A DNA stretch of 64,000 nt from Cryptomeria japonica (Eukaryota > Streptophyta > Pinopsida > Cupressales > Cupressaceae). The position numbers were made by a program, and so were the translations under genes. The notes under the pieces are model-generated. The model was not told the DNA's origin, did not search any database, and was given only the letters and a program-made list of their open reading frames with translations. Positions 11,948 to 24,900 of the stretch are shown here, piece by piece. The DNA is taken from NCBI RefSeq assembly GCF_030272615.1, contig NC_081406.1:260387386-260451385 (forward strand). Reading direction: 5' to 3'. Every line of letters begins with the position of its first letter. Position 1 is the first letter of the stretch.

Positions 11948-13773
11948 AGACCTAGAGTAGCAGTATTAGCAGTTTTCAAATTCTTTTCCCTGTCAGCCCT
12001 TTTGTTGTGGATTTTGATCAATAAGCCAGCGGTCTTGTGAATTTTTGCCTCTTTGAATATCTCTTTCAGACTGGACCCCTTAAACTACAAGAACACTTTA
12101 TCATAGAAATGCCCATCTTACAACATTCGGGTCAAGTATATGCAGACCTTATGTGGACTCTTTGTTAGAATGCTTGCAAAAGGAAAGATAGTGACTCTTG
12201 TGAAAAAGGAGAAGCGACATTACACTAGAATTTAACCCATCTTGGTAAAGCTAAGACAGTTGAACCATCTATTGTCCCGATGAGCCATTGGATCAAACAA
12301 CCACAAGTAAAATTATTGAATTTCATAATTTCATTTAATACAAAAGTGATATCGACCCTAGGGTTTCAAAATATCAATGAAAACAAACTTCTGAAACTAG
12401 AGTTTTCAATGACAAACAACATCTGGAAGTCTACTATTTTCAGGGTCCATAACATACTTGCATGAAATGTGACAACATCAAGTTGTTTTGTGTTAGGATA
12501 GTTTGAAATAGGTATGCAAAGCAAACAACCACCATGAAAGGTGCATGCACTATTGGTGTTTGAAACAACATTTGAATAAAATGACACCCACAAAGAAAGA
12601 ATTCAAGGACCATCACACTACCATTACATGTTGTTGACAATTCCTCTTGATGATTGTCGTTTACTAATTATAATATAATTCAAAAATGTCAAAAATGAGA
12701 GAAAGATCCACCATGAAATGATGCAATTAACATATCAAAATGAACACAGATGATTCAAAAAGTTGAGTTTTAAAATCTTTTAGGTAAAGATTAAAAATTA
12801 TTAAATTTAGTTTAACTCTACAAAGAGATTTTCTATGATTATTTAGTTGCAAAATAGATATTTAAAATATTTAGTTATGTAAAAAAATTTAGAACGAACA
12901 CTATTTCATACAATACAACCATGTTACCACTTTTTTATTCAACCCCACCAAATCCAGGTACAATCTCCTCCCAATTGGGGTTCTAGTGCAGTCTGATAGG
13001 ATAATCAACTAGGGTGTTGTTTTTAGCCTTGGGGTTCATCTCAGATGAACACATGCAAACCAACTTCAACTCTAAAATAAGATATACCCATTTCAAATCT
13101 AAATTTTTTCATAGAACCTAATGTGAACCTCATTGTAAATGCAAAAAAAAAAGCAAATCATGTTCATTCATATTAACCTTTTTTATTTTTTATTTCCATT
13201 GCACAAATGGAATTTGATATTGAAGGTCCCAAAGTGATTGGTTTTTCTATTCCCACACATTAACAAGCCCATTTGTTGCCAAGGAGATTGTAGAGGAAAA
13301 CTTTTACACAAGAGGTGAGTTGTTATGTTCTATTTTTTTCCTACATATTTGTTTAATAAATTAAGTCTCTTGTATTTATTTCATTCTTCTTTAAACTTAT
13401 GGAATATGCTTAAAAAATTTAAACTTTGTGTGTGTGTGTGTTGTGTATTCATTTGTTTTAAATATCTTATTTATCAAACTTATTTCCATAGGGATTGCAA
13501 CGACAACCAACTCTAGCTCCATGAGTTGACTTCACTTCAAACCAAACCAAAATTCTGTCATTTTGATACATGCTAAATAGTAAACTCTAGCTCCAATTTA
13601 GTAGCATGTTACTCAATGATATCAATATTTTATTAATGCTTATTTGGAGGGCCTTTTACATAAGTTGTGGTCCAGCTAGGGGAATCAAATAAAACAACTT
13701 TTCACTTTCATAAGTGCCTGTCACACAATCATGTCTTACCTAGGCAAATACATAGGAGAATGAGAATTGGACA
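11948..13773. other. Unassigned AT-rich sequence before the Ty3 insertion
   Basis: I see no supportable gene. A short stretch near 12080-12230 could be a very old coding remnant but has too many stops. A short GT repeat lies at 13428-13442. This may be LTR remainder or older host DNA. Confidence 0.35.
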
Positions 13774-15509
13774 ACTAGTGTAATGCCCCGCTAGAAACCT
13801 TAAAGGAAAACCACACTACAAGGTAACTAAAGGGTGCAATTTTATTTTTTTAAAAGATTAAGTGCATTAATAATCACATTGCACATATAATAACACAAGC
13901 GGAACTCTAACATTGACATCCTAAAGGGTTACCAATGAAGATTACTTCGAACTAAAACAACATCACAATGTTAATCCAATTATCCATCTAATTAGGGAAA
14001 CTCAATTACGATTAATTAAATCAAACTCATAAACTAATTTCCATATTGAAAGATTTGAAGAGTTACAATATATTTACTTCCAATGATTCATTTACACATA
14101 AGAAGAAAGATAATTGAAATAACATACATTCCATTGAATTAAAATTACAACATCCAATAATTACAAGGCTTCAATAGTACAAATGAAGTACATAGGTTAC
14201 AATGCCAAGGTTACATAGTTTACTGATACAATGACCACATGGTCTGAAATATACAATAATCTCGAACATGAGCTGATACAAGAATCACGAACCAAGAAAC
14301 ACCAACGAAGCCGATCCTCACATGAAGGTATGAACAAAGATATCCGATGGGAAGTGGCACTACCACCCGACCATGTGATTCCAAAATGGAACCACCCCCT
14401 GTGCTAGGAGATAGCAGAAGACCCTCAAGCAAGCAAAATAAGACAAGTATGAAAGTACAACATGACTCTGCAAAACTCAAGTGACTCAACTCACAAAACA
14501 CTAGTGACCCTAAAGAGAGAGTGTCATCACATGGCTTAAGATGGTTACCCTAGGTGGGTCTCTATAGGTCCCGGCCCCCATCCTGGGTTATCCTGGTAAC
14601 CTTTCCCAAACCCCTGGCTCCATCCAAGTATCATGTGGACCTTACCAACCCTTCATGAGGACAAGGTGGTAAGTATGCCATTCCAGGCCTTCCCACAATA
14701 TCTTGAGCCTTTACAAGCACTCAACATTGTGTGAGGTACAATATCTTAATTAACATTATAACTACCCACCCCTTAATCAATTATTAGGTTATCACTTATT
14801 AACTGAATTTCGAGGGGTTATCCAGCCATCCTCTTTGGGTGCAGCCCCCGCTCGAAAGCCACTCTCCCATAGGACACTAATAGGGACGGTCTCTCTACGA
14901 GAACCCTATGGCGAAACTAATAGCCATATCTAATCCTGACAAAACTACAGGTGAAGGATACACAAATGAGAAACCCAGGATTGACCATTTGGAATAACAC
15001 ACACAATGGCTCACATCAAGAGGGTTACACAACAACACCTGACCAAGGGGTATAACAACCTTTACAACATGACAACAACTCGAAATCAGATTTACAACGA
15101 AATATGCTTTTACCAGAAAATACCATTTATTCTAAAGATCCTATAATAGACAATCTTTTTAAAACAGTTAAAAGCATTAATTACTTGCAAATTCGGATAT
15201 TTCAGAAAAATAGAAAATACATCTTTATTGATATAAGAATAGCAGAGTTGTCATTTGTTCAATAAGACTAAATTTAATCACACAAAAATTTAACCCCTAA
15301 CATATTACCATGATAAAATAAGGAATCTAAATATATGCTTTTCTGAAGATAAACTAATTTTTGAATTAATTATATATATATATATATGAGTATATATTCA
15401 CAAATAGATATCATATAAATATATACATATTAAAATATATATAAATATTAAAACATAACTAATTTACACAATATTCGATAATAACCATTTAATAAAATGC
15501 CATTGTCTA

Positions 15510-15510
<1 letters not shown>

Positions 15511-15582
<72 letters not shown>
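15511..15582. repeat. (CA)n followed by (TA)n microsatellite
   Basis: About 30 AC units are followed by a short AT run. The same site in the right LTR (24421-24470) is expanded into a 430-bp TA-rich tract. Confidence 0.9.
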
Positions 15583-15588
<6 letters not shown>

Positions 15589-15654
15589 AAAAAGAACACC
15601 GAATCAAAATTATACTGGAGGCACACGAAAACAGGGAGGCGAATTAATTTTCAC

Positions 15655-15775
15655 CTGTGGTAGCTTTTGCTACCCTATGGTAGCATGCTACCCATAAGGT
15701 AGCCCTGCTACCCTACGGTAGTACTGCTACCGTACTACTGGCGGTAGCAGGTGCTACTACACGGTAGCACTGCCC
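15655..15775. repeat. GGTAGC/GCTACC palindromic minisatellite in the LTR
   Basis: Many copies of GGTAGC and GCTACC alternate, including the perfect palindrome GGTAGCATGCTACC. The right LTR keeps a shorter version at 24968-25006. It could fold into strong hairpins in RNA or single-stranded DNA. Confidence 0.8.
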
Positions 15776-17663
15776 CCCTAATTCCATTTTTTTTTAATAT
15801 TTAAAAAAAAATTAAATTAAATTAATTTTTTTTAATCTAACACAAAGATTAAAATTTCAAATATATATTGTTTTTGAACAAAGATTTTAAAATCTCTACA
15901 TCTCTACTATGAAACAACAGAGTCAAAAACACAGTATAAAAATAATTTTAAAAAGGAGTAAAACTAAAAATTACACAAATTAATTACTAGTAAAGAACTC
16001 ATAAAAAACAACCAAACTCTGTGACCAAACAGAGAAGGCAAAACCCCATTTCTTTTACGAAAAATTCCTCCATAAGCCCAATTTTTCTTTTAACCCAATT
16101 TCTAATGATTTTCCTCAACCAGGAAGAACACAAAATCACATAACACATAGAGATAATTTATTTGGAACAAAGGAGGGTAAATCTGGCAAAATTTTGCCAG
16201 CATAACCCCCTATAATTTCACCATAACAAAGCTAAATAGTTACACATAAAGGAAATAAATAACACATTTAACCATATACAAAATCAAGGCTCAACCAGAA
16301 ATGGAAGACACAACCACATTCTATTAAATCTTTCTTTTGCAAATACACACCAGAAAACTACAGAGAAAGGAAAGATATTGGAGCTAATATTAAGAATAAA
16401 TAACCAGGCAAAAGCCATCCAACCTTGGAAGATTTCCTGGAAGATCTTGAAGAAGAGCTCAGCCCTGCAACTAGGTTTCCAAGCCAATCCCTCTTACCAG
16501 CAATCCTCTAATTTTTACTTCTCCAACAAAATAATGCTTCCAAAATAATTTCTTTCTCCAAAAATCTCCGCTTCCTTCCCATGAACTCCCAGGAATAATC
16601 CAATAAAATATATTTAACCTAGACTTTTAGGTTGAAAATATTTTTCCCAAAAACATAATATTTAATTTATTAATAAAAAGGATTTTATTTTATTTTCTAA
16701 TTTCCACAAAAAGGTAAATAGAATGAATTTGCAAAAATCAATATTTTTTTTTTTTCTTTTCTTTTCTCATGCTAATTAATTAACTTTTCCAAAAAGAAAC
16801 AAAAGCAATACTTTAACTCTATTTTATTTTAAAAATATAGAGAACAATAAATGCAATTAATTTAATTTATTTTCTGCTAAATTTAAATAAAATTATATTT
16901 CTAATATAATGCAACTTTGCAACTAAATTTAATTACTTCATTTAATTAATTAAATTCATAATCACCAATGCATAATAATACATAATTTAAATATAACCAC
17001 TATGAAATAACACCATAAATTTAATTAAATAATTAAATCCACTAGGGCACGCAAACTGAGAAAACCCAAATGAAGACTCAAAAAGTCAATCGACAACACT
17101 CGAAGGCCGAACAAACAGACTGGATGACCAACTAACGACACTCACAAGAGTGTAACTGGGGTAAAATTAGGGTCAACCACTATCTCCTCCACTCCCATCG
17201 AACAAATAAGGCATGCTCAGACCTGTGAAGCCAGGTGGAGACGATACCCCGTACCTACCCGATACTTGTACCTACAATATCCTGCATCATCGAACCACCC
17301 ATGCATATATATAAATATAGAATACACGACATACACACCAATGAAGGAGAGTCGTGACGTTCCTTGTCTCACCAAAGTGAGTGAAGGAAAATCATCCCCT
17401 CGCATCCAATAAACTTGCCAATATGCAACATATAATTACACATCACATAGATAAGGTAAAGTGTCAGTACATAACAATAATCCATAAAATACCACAAATC
17501 ACAAGTACTGAAATACTATGAATAAAGTATGCATCCCATATCCAGATAAAGCATGAAATAATGTCATTTAAGTTTGAATAACACAAAATGGTAATGTATC
17601 CACTGAAAGTAAACAATAGCAAAATATGAGTCTAATAAGTTCAATTGAGGAAGGGTACTACAT

Positions 17664-17678
17664 TCTCCCCCCCAAAAC
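17664..17678 (-). promoter_or_regulatory. Polypurine tract of the Ty3 element
   Basis: On the minus strand TTTTGGGGGGGAGAA lies directly before the TGTAGTACCC start of the LTR, as expected for plus-strand priming. Confidence 0.8.
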
Positions 17679-17698
17679 TAGGCTTACTCTTGGAAGCC

Positions 17699-18099
17699 TA
17701 AAACAAATAAGAATAGAGCTCTCTCATCTTCGTTGCATCCTCCCAAGTCATCTAGGTCTCATCATTTGGGTCCCATAGGACCCTTACCTGGTCGATGGTA
17801 TGACCCCTGAGGGTCAAATCCCGAAGCTGAAGAATTCGCACGAGCTGCATGGAAAGTTGCCCATCCTCAACCTACAGAGCATTCCAATCAAGAACATGTG
17901 TAACATCAGGATGATAAGGTCGAAGAACAGAAACATGAAAAGCATCATGGATGCAGGATAGACTCAGTGGCAAGGCAAGACAATAAGAAATTGGTCCTAT
18001 CCTCTCAAGGATCTCAAAAGGGCCAACAAAATGAGGTGCCAACTTAGAACCCTTTCCATAACGGATCAGACTCTTCCGCGGACACACTTTCAAAAACAC
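17699..18099 (-). pseudogene. Ty3 integrase C-terminus and chromodomain-like tail
   Basis: From 18099 the frame reads KLAPHFVGPFEILERIG and SCIHDAFHVSVLRPY, the GPF/Y-type integrase C-terminus. The last codons before the stop near 17699 include IDQVRVLWDP and TWEDATKM. That is the degenerate end of a chromodomain, which in chromoviruses binds histone marks and steers integration. A TAG interrupts it near 17750. Chromodomain placement is by position and a short motif only. Confidence 0.7.
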
Positions 18100-19173
18100 A
18101 TGGTCGCCAATAGAAAACTAATGATCTACCCTATGAGCATCTGCATATTTCTTCTGCCTATCCTATGCAGCTACCAAATGCTCACGAATCTACTCAACCT
18201 GCTGCTCCATCTCACGAAGAATATTTGGGCCTATATGCACCATGTCCTCTTACCGATCCCAACTCAAAGGAGTATGGCAAGGACGACCATACAATGCCTA
18301 GAAGGGGGAAGGATGGTTGTTGTATTTGATTGCTATGATTGCCTATAGCGGGGTGGGCGATGATCAAAGGATACCTTCGAAACTTTTTAGTACAGTTAAA
18401 GCAGCAGATCCTCCAGGGAAACTATGATATCCATTGTTATAAGAAAACTCCACTAGATAAATATAATCCTCCCAATGCGACTGCTGGTCCATAACATACA
18501 TGTGAAGCATGTCCTCCAAAACCTAATTCACTCGCTCGGTCTAACCGTCGGTCTCTAGATGATAAGCTGAACTAAAGTTCAATTGAGTCCCCAAAGCATG
18601 CTGAAGTGAGGTCCACAATGCTGAGGTAAAGACAGGATCTCTATCAGAAATGATCCACCTTGGAATCCCATGCAATCTCACCACATCTTCCAAGAAGACT
18701 CGTGCCACCACTGCTGCCGTATAGGAAGCTCTAATAGGGAAAAAATGAGCGACCTTGGTCAATCTGTCAACAATGACCATGATGGCATCATGACGACGCG
18801 AAGAGGTAGGCAACCCAACAATGAAATCCATGGAAATGATATCTCATTTCCAATCCGATACCAAATTAGGTTGTAAAAGCCCTGCCAGGTGATGATGCTT
18901 TGCCTTCACCCGCTGACATTCTAAACATCTCGACACAAAATCAGCAATTTCGCATTTCATGCCAGCCCAATGATAAATCTGTCTAAGATCTGCGTGCATC
19001 TTCTTGACACCTGGATGTGCCGAATAAGGTGCACGATGGGCCTCAGTCATGATCAAGACACGAAGATCCTCCAAAGGAGGTACATAAATCCGCCCAAGAT
19101 GATGAAGAAGACCATTTGCCTCAAGAGTATATCCAGAGAACCTACCCTCTAATGGCCTTCCGGACTCCAGCAC
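18100..19173 (-). pseudogene. Ty3 integrase zinc finger and catalytic core
   Basis: The zinc-binding part shows HPGVKKMHADLRQIYHW and CLECQRVKAKHHHL. The core has MDFIVGLPTS (first Asp), ISDRDPVFTS (second Asp) and SSAYHLETDG, followed by a TAG where Gln is usual (18542-18544), then TERVN and the Glu-bearing segment. Other stops lie at 18841 and before 18540. In an active element this inserts cDNA into the genome. Confidence 0.88.
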
Positions 19174-19185
19174 GGCTCTAACATC

Positions 19186-19700
19186 CTAATACCAAGTATC
19201 CTGAGGAAGAACTCCAAGAATTCTCTCTCTCAAGTCCACTCCAAGGGGCAATGTTGAAACTGCATGCCGCCTACGACTCAAAGCATCTGCCACCACGTTC
19301 TCCTTCCCCTGAATATAATGAACCTCAAAATCATACTCGCAGAGGAATTCCATCCATCTTCGTTGTTGAGCATTCAAGTTCGACTGCGTGAATATATACT
19401 GCAAACTGCGGTGATCACTATGCAGCTCAAACCGATGCCCTAACAAAAAATGTTACCACCTAACCAACGCATGCACTACAACTGCCAACTCCAAATCATG
19501 AACTAGGTAGTTCAACTCGTGGTCCTTGATTTTGCGACTCACAGGCAACCACACGTCCATCCTGTATAAGCATTGCACCTATACCCTCTAAAGAGGCATC
19601 TGTGCATACCATAAAATCTCTAGATGGATCAGGGACTGCCAAAATCGGAGCACTGACAAGGAGTTCCTTCAAGGTACGGAAAGCTAACTCGCATTGCTCT
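19186..19700 (-). pseudogene. Ty3 RNase H
   Basis: [22 protein letters not shown] gives the first catalytic Asp. GHRFELHSDHRSLQYIF gives a second, and the tail NVVADALSRR is the usual C-terminal block. A frameshift and stops between 19440 and 19500 break the middle. Confidence 0.85.
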
Positions 19701-20560
19701 GACCAAACAAACTTCTTCCCTTTTCTCTGAAGAGAAGTAATCGAGTGACCTATCTGGGAAAAGCCCTGAACAAAGCGACGGTAATATCTGGCCAAACCCA
19801 TAAAGCTCCAAACTTCTGAAACATTGGTTGGCGCTGGCCAATCAACAATGGCTTGGATCTTTGAAGGATCCACGAATACACCTTCGCCTGAAACCACATG
19901 ACCAAGATAGTTCACCTCTGATTGGAAGAAGTCACACTTTTCCAAATTGGCATAAAGTTGATTCTCCCTCAAGCACTGCAATACCTGACATAAGTGACCC
20001 TCATGTTCTTCCATAGATCTAGAATAAATCAATATGTCATCCAAGAACACAAGGACAAAATGATCATAGTAGGTGCAAAAAACTCCATTCATGAGGCACA
20101 TGAAAATTGAAGGCGCGTTCGTCAACCCAAATGGCACCACTGTGAACTCATAGTGACCATAACGAGTACGAAACATCATATTATGAATGTCTACATCATG
20201 AATGCGCAACTGATGATACCCAGATTTCAGATCAATCTTAGAGAACACCTTGGCTCCCTTTACCTAATCGAAAATATCATCTATACATGGCAATGGATAT
20301 TGATTTCAGATGGTTAGCTTATTCAGCTGTCGGTAATCAATGCATAACCAAAGAGAACCATCCTTCTTCTTAACGAAGATAACAGGTGCACCCCAAGGGG
20401 AAACACTAGGATGAATGAACCCCTTGGCCAACAATTCCTCCATCTGCAACTTCAACTCACTCAACTCCTAAGTAGTCATCCGATATGGAGCTCTTGAAAT
20501 AGGTTCTGCAACAGGAACCAAATCAATGCGAAAGTCTATGTCTCGCTTTGGAGGCATATT
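19700..20560 (-). pseudogene. Ty3 reverse transcriptase
   Basis: Motifs in order on the minus strand are [17 protein letters not shown], the IDYRQLNK block, [15 protein letters not shown] (motif A), [13 protein letters not shown] (motif B), [12 protein letters not shown] (motif C, Asp-Asp) and [15 protein letters not shown]. Stops occur near 20307 and 20265. The 250-codon open stretch at 19496-20248 carries most of the palm. All catalytic Asp residues are still present. Confidence 0.92.
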
Positions 20561-20626
20561 AGGAATATCCAATGGAAACACATCAGCATACTCTTGAAGA
20601 ATAGGATGACCATCAAGAGCGATTTC

Positions 20627-21120
20627 TCAACTCTCTTCCTCATCCACATCCTCAAGAGAAACTACAAAAAGCTGACACCCTTGACGCATACACCGCTTAA
20701 GTTTCATAGCGGAAATCATACATAAGGATATTGATCTTTGAACCCCAACGATCCCCACTTTCAAGCCATGGTCATCTAAACACTCTACTGTCTTCTGACG
20801 ATAGTCTACACAAGCACTGTGAGATGATAGCCAATCCATCCCCAACACAACTCCATAAGAACCTAAAGGAATGACCCGAAGGTCCACTAAAGTAACAAAG
20901 GGTCCTAGGTCCAACTCACAACTGGGAACAAAGGCATCTACAGACACACGCACCCCGGTAGCCAACTCTACTTGCCACCTATCCACCTACTTAGCAGACG
21001 TGAACCCAGACCGCTCCATAATGGATGAAGAAATAAAAGAATCTGAAGCACCGAAGTCAAAAAGTATAGAGATAGGAATGCTACACAACACACCTGCGGT
21101 CTCAATAACTGTAACCTGAT
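20627..21120 (-). pseudogene. Ty3 protease
   Basis: The aspartic protease site reads L-F-D-F-G-A-S-D where D-S-G-A or D-T-G-A is normal, so the Ser/Thr has become Phe. The usual second half follows: LRVIPLGSYGVVLGMDWLSS and the CVDYRQKTV block. A TAG near 20988 splits the frame. In an active element it cuts the Gag-Pol polyprotein. Confidence 0.8.
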
Positions 21121-21229
21121 GCTCAGCCTGGCGGTCATCAACTACTGCAAACACTCTGTGGAATCTACCAACATCCCCTACTGTCGACTTTGATGCAGCT
21201 AGCCTTTGACTTCCTGTCTGGTGGGAACG

Positions 21230-22169
21230 CTGAGGACACTGAGCGGCTATATGACCAAACTACCCACAAGAGAAACAAACTCCCCTACCTGGTCCTCTAC
21301 CTCCAGTCGGCCCACTGGACTGCTGGAAGCTTCCCCTGTTAGGTGTCTAAGGTGCACCTTGAGAGGCCTGCCCTAGAGGACCCTGTCTGCTCCTCTACCA
21401 GTTCCTATTCCTCCTATGCTGAGAATTGCCACCCTGCTGGCCCTGGAACTGTTTTGGTCTCGGCCGTTGTTGCTGATGTTGTCCACCCTTAGCGGGTACC
21501 TGAGGAACCCTAAATGGTGCAGCTGGCTAGGACTGGTTCCCACAAGCTCTGGGTCCACTGAAAGGAACACTCCCTATCTGTACCCCTAACTAACCACCAT
21601 GTGTGCGACTAAGGTTCTGCTCAACCAACCTAGCTTTCGCCATGGCTACCTCAACTGAAGTTGGCTCAAACACCCTCACTCCTCCGCTGATACAGTCATT
21701 TAGACCCCGCAAGAAGTGTTGCACAAGCATTGCCTCGTTGTTTCCAATCTTGGCATATTGTTTAAGCTCATAGAACTTGTGCTCAAAGTGGTCTACTGAC
21801 AACCCATACTGATGCAGAGCGTAGAACTCGTCTACCCGAGTCTTCCTCCACTGGGGTGAGAGAAATCATGCTCTGAATCTCTCTAGAAATTTTTCCCATG
21901 ATACAGTGTTAATACACACATCGATCTTCTCCTCCTCTAATCTCTACCAGATCAAAGAAAAACTATCGAGATGCATGATAGCACATCTCGCTCTGAATTT
22001 CTACTATAAGGGAACATGGCGAAGCACCGATCTAAACTGATAAGTCAAGTCTCTGCCTCGAGACCGGTGCCTCTACCATCAAAGAAGGGAGGGTTGGTCC
22101 TCATCAAGTCCCTAATGTGACCTACGGGAGTTGGATCCGGGTCAGCTGGGACCTGCCTCCTTCTAAGAG

Positions 22170-22226
<57 letters not shown>

Positions 22227-22517
22227 CTCTGGAATTGGATGATGCAACTCCCCAACCTGAGCATGACTAGGATGCTCACCCTCAAGCCTGGGGCCTAGCC
22301 TGGGTAGAACCTCCTAAAACATCTATCTCAGCTCTTCCCTTTCGAGAACCTTCTCTTCTGCATCTGGTTCATCCTAATGAACCAACTGCTCCTGCTCCAC
22401 ACTCACATGAGTGGGTGGTGGTGAAGGACTAGGGCGATCGGAACCTTGACCCCATCCCCCACCTCTGCCTCTATTGCGGCCTCCAACACGGCCACCTCCC
22501 CTGGCTTTCCTAGCCAT
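21230..22517 (-). pseudogene. Ty3 gag with zinc knuckle
   Basis: The likely start is the ATG at 22517, followed by an Arg/Gly-rich N-terminus (RGGGR, RNRGRGGG). A (CT)n tract codes Arg-Glu repeats at 22172-22224. The capsid-like stretch includes VDHFEHKFYELKQYA and HFLRGLND. The CCHC knuckle C-x2-C-x4-H-x4-C is at about 21245-21290, with a TAG inside it. Many stops show decay. Gag forms the particle and binds element RNA. Confidence 0.8.
22172..22224. repeat. (CT)n microsatellite inside gag
   Basis: About 26 CT units, read as alternating Glu and Arg on the minus strand. It is probably a post-insertion expansion. Confidence 0.9.
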
Positions 22518-22655
22518 GACCTAACACTACAAAAGAGAAAATGGTTTAGATCAACAACAAGGATAAAACAAGGGAAACACAAACATTAAGACCTACACAA
22601 AAGGTCAAGCTGAATGGGCTCACTACAAACCTAGAGTACCCAGTGTTGAAACTTT

Positions 22656-22668
22656 GGCTCTGATACCA
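22656..22668 (-). promoter_or_regulatory. Primer binding site, initiator Met-tRNA type
   Basis: The minus strand reads TGGTATCAGAGCC two bases after the right LTR edge (22671). This is complementary to the 3' end of initiator Met-tRNA, the usual primer of plant LTR elements. It confirms minus-strand orientation. Confidence 0.9.
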
Positions 22669-24417
22669 AATGTAATGCCCTGCTAGAAACCCTAAAGGAA
22701 ACCCACACTACAAGGCAACTAAAGGGTGCAATAATTTTATTTTTTAAAGATTAAGTGCATTAATAATCACATTGCACATATAATAACACAAGTGGAAGTC
22801 TAACATTGACATCCTAAAGGGTTACCAATGAAGATTACTTTGAACTAAAACATCATCACAATGTTAATCCAATTATCCATCTAATTAGGGAAACTCAATT
22901 ACGATTAATTAAATCAAACTCATAAACTAATTTCCATATTGAAAGATTTGAAGAGTTACAATATATTTACTTCCAATGATTCATTTACACATAAGAAGAA
23001 AGATAATTGAAATAACATACATTCCATTGAATTAAAATTACAACATCCAATAATTACAAGGCTTCAATAGTACAAATGAAGTACATAGGTTACAATGCCA
23101 AGGTTACATAGTTTACTGATACAATGACCACATGGTCTAAAATATACAATAATCTTGAACATGAGCTGATACAAGAATCACGAACCAAGAAACACCAGCG
23201 AAGCCAATCCTCGCATGAAGGTATGAACAAAGATATCCAATGGGAAGTGGCACTACCACCCAACCATGTGATTCCAAAATCGAACCACCCCACCAAGTGA
23301 GGAGATAGCAGAAGACCCTCAAGAAAGCAAAATAAGACAAGTACGAAAGTACAACATGACTCCGCAAAACTCAAGTGACTCAACTCACAAAACACTAGTG
23401 ACCCTAAAGAGAGAGTGTCATCACATGGCTTAAGATGGTTACCCTAGGTGGGTCTCCATAGGTCTCGGCCCCCATCCTGGTTTATCCTAGTAACCTTTCC
23501 CGAACCCTTGACTCCATCCAAGTATCATGCAGACCTTACCAACCCTTCGTGAGGACAAGGTGGTAAGTATGCCAATCCAGGCCTTCCCACAACATCTTGA
23601 GCTTTTACAAGCACTCAACCATGTGCAAGGTACAATATCTTAATTAACATTATAACTACCCACCCCCTAATCAATTATTAGGTTATCACTTATTAATTGA
23701 CCTTTGAGGGGTTATCCAGCCATCCTCTTCAGGTGCGGCCTCCGCTCGAAAGCCACTCTCTCATAGGACACTAACAGGGATGGTCTCTCTACAAGAACCC
23801 TATGGCGAAACTGACAGCCATATCTAATCCTGACAAAACTATAGGTGAAGGATACACAAATCAGAAACCCAGGATTAACCATTTGGAATAAAACACACAA
23901 TGGCTCACATCAACAAGGTTACACAACAACACCTGACCAAGGGGTATAACAACCTTTACAACATGACAACAACTCGAAATCAGATTTACAAGGAAATATG
24001 CTTTTACCAGAATATACCATTTATTCTAAAGATCCTATAACATGTAATCTTTTTAAAACAGTTAAAAGCATTAATTACTTGCAAATTCAGATATTTTAGA
24101 AAAATAGAAAATACATCTTTATTGATATAAGAATAGCAGAGTTGTCATTTGTTCAATAAGACTAAATTTAATCACATATAAATTGAACCCCTAACATATT
24201 ACCATGATTAAATAAGGAATCTAAATATATGCTTTTCTGAAGATTAACTAATTTCTGAATTAATTATATATATATAATAATATAATATATGTATATGAGT
24301 ATATATTCACAAATAGATATCATATAAATATATACATATTAAAATATATATAAATATTAAAACATAACTAATTTACACAATATTCAATAATAACCATTTA
24401 ATAAAATGCCATTGTCT

Positions 24418-24420
<3 letters not shown>

Positions 24421-24471
<51 letters not shown>

Positions 24472-24782
24472 GTATATGTATATGTATATGTATATATATG
24501 TATATATGTACATACATATACATATGTATATATGTATATATACATATATACATATGTATATGTATGTATATATACATATATATATGTATATGTATATACA
24601 TATACATATACATATATATATATATACATATACATATACATATCTATATATGTATATGTATATAGCTATATATATGTTTATACATATATATATATATAGA
24701 TATATGTATATATACATATATATATATGTATATACATATATATGTATACATATATATGTATATACATATATATGTATACATA

Positions 24783-24814
<32 letters not shown>

Positions 24815-24900
24815 CATATATATGTATATATACATATATATGTATATATGTATATACATATATATCTATATATACATATATATGTATATATACATATATA
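24421..24900. repeat. (CA)n and TA/ATGTATAT microsatellite
   Basis: AC repeats run to about 24468, then about 430 bp of TA, ATGTATAT and TACATATA variants. Apparent open frames of Tyr, Ile, Met, Val, Thr and His on both strands are only repeat translations. Confidence 0.9.

Larger units (their letters stand above)
13779..17663 (-). repeat. Left LTR (3' LTR in element orientation), 3885 bp
   Basis: It is collinear with the right LTR across its whole length. It holds a (CA)n tract at 15511-15570, a GGTAGC/GCTACC palindrome cluster at 15655-15775, and AT-rich sequence. Open frames inside it (for example 14220-14501 minus) recur in the other LTR but match nothing known and are treated as chance. 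Confidence 0.9.

Noticed and set aside
14220-14501. 93-codon minus-strand frame with a copy at 23090-23395
   Set aside because: Lies in LTR sequence; the shared frame comes from LTR identity, and the two copies diverge in frame.
24421-24470. CRISPR-like regular repetition in microsatellites and tandem arrays
   Set aside because: No repeat-spacer structure; these are simple or tandem repeats in a plant genome.
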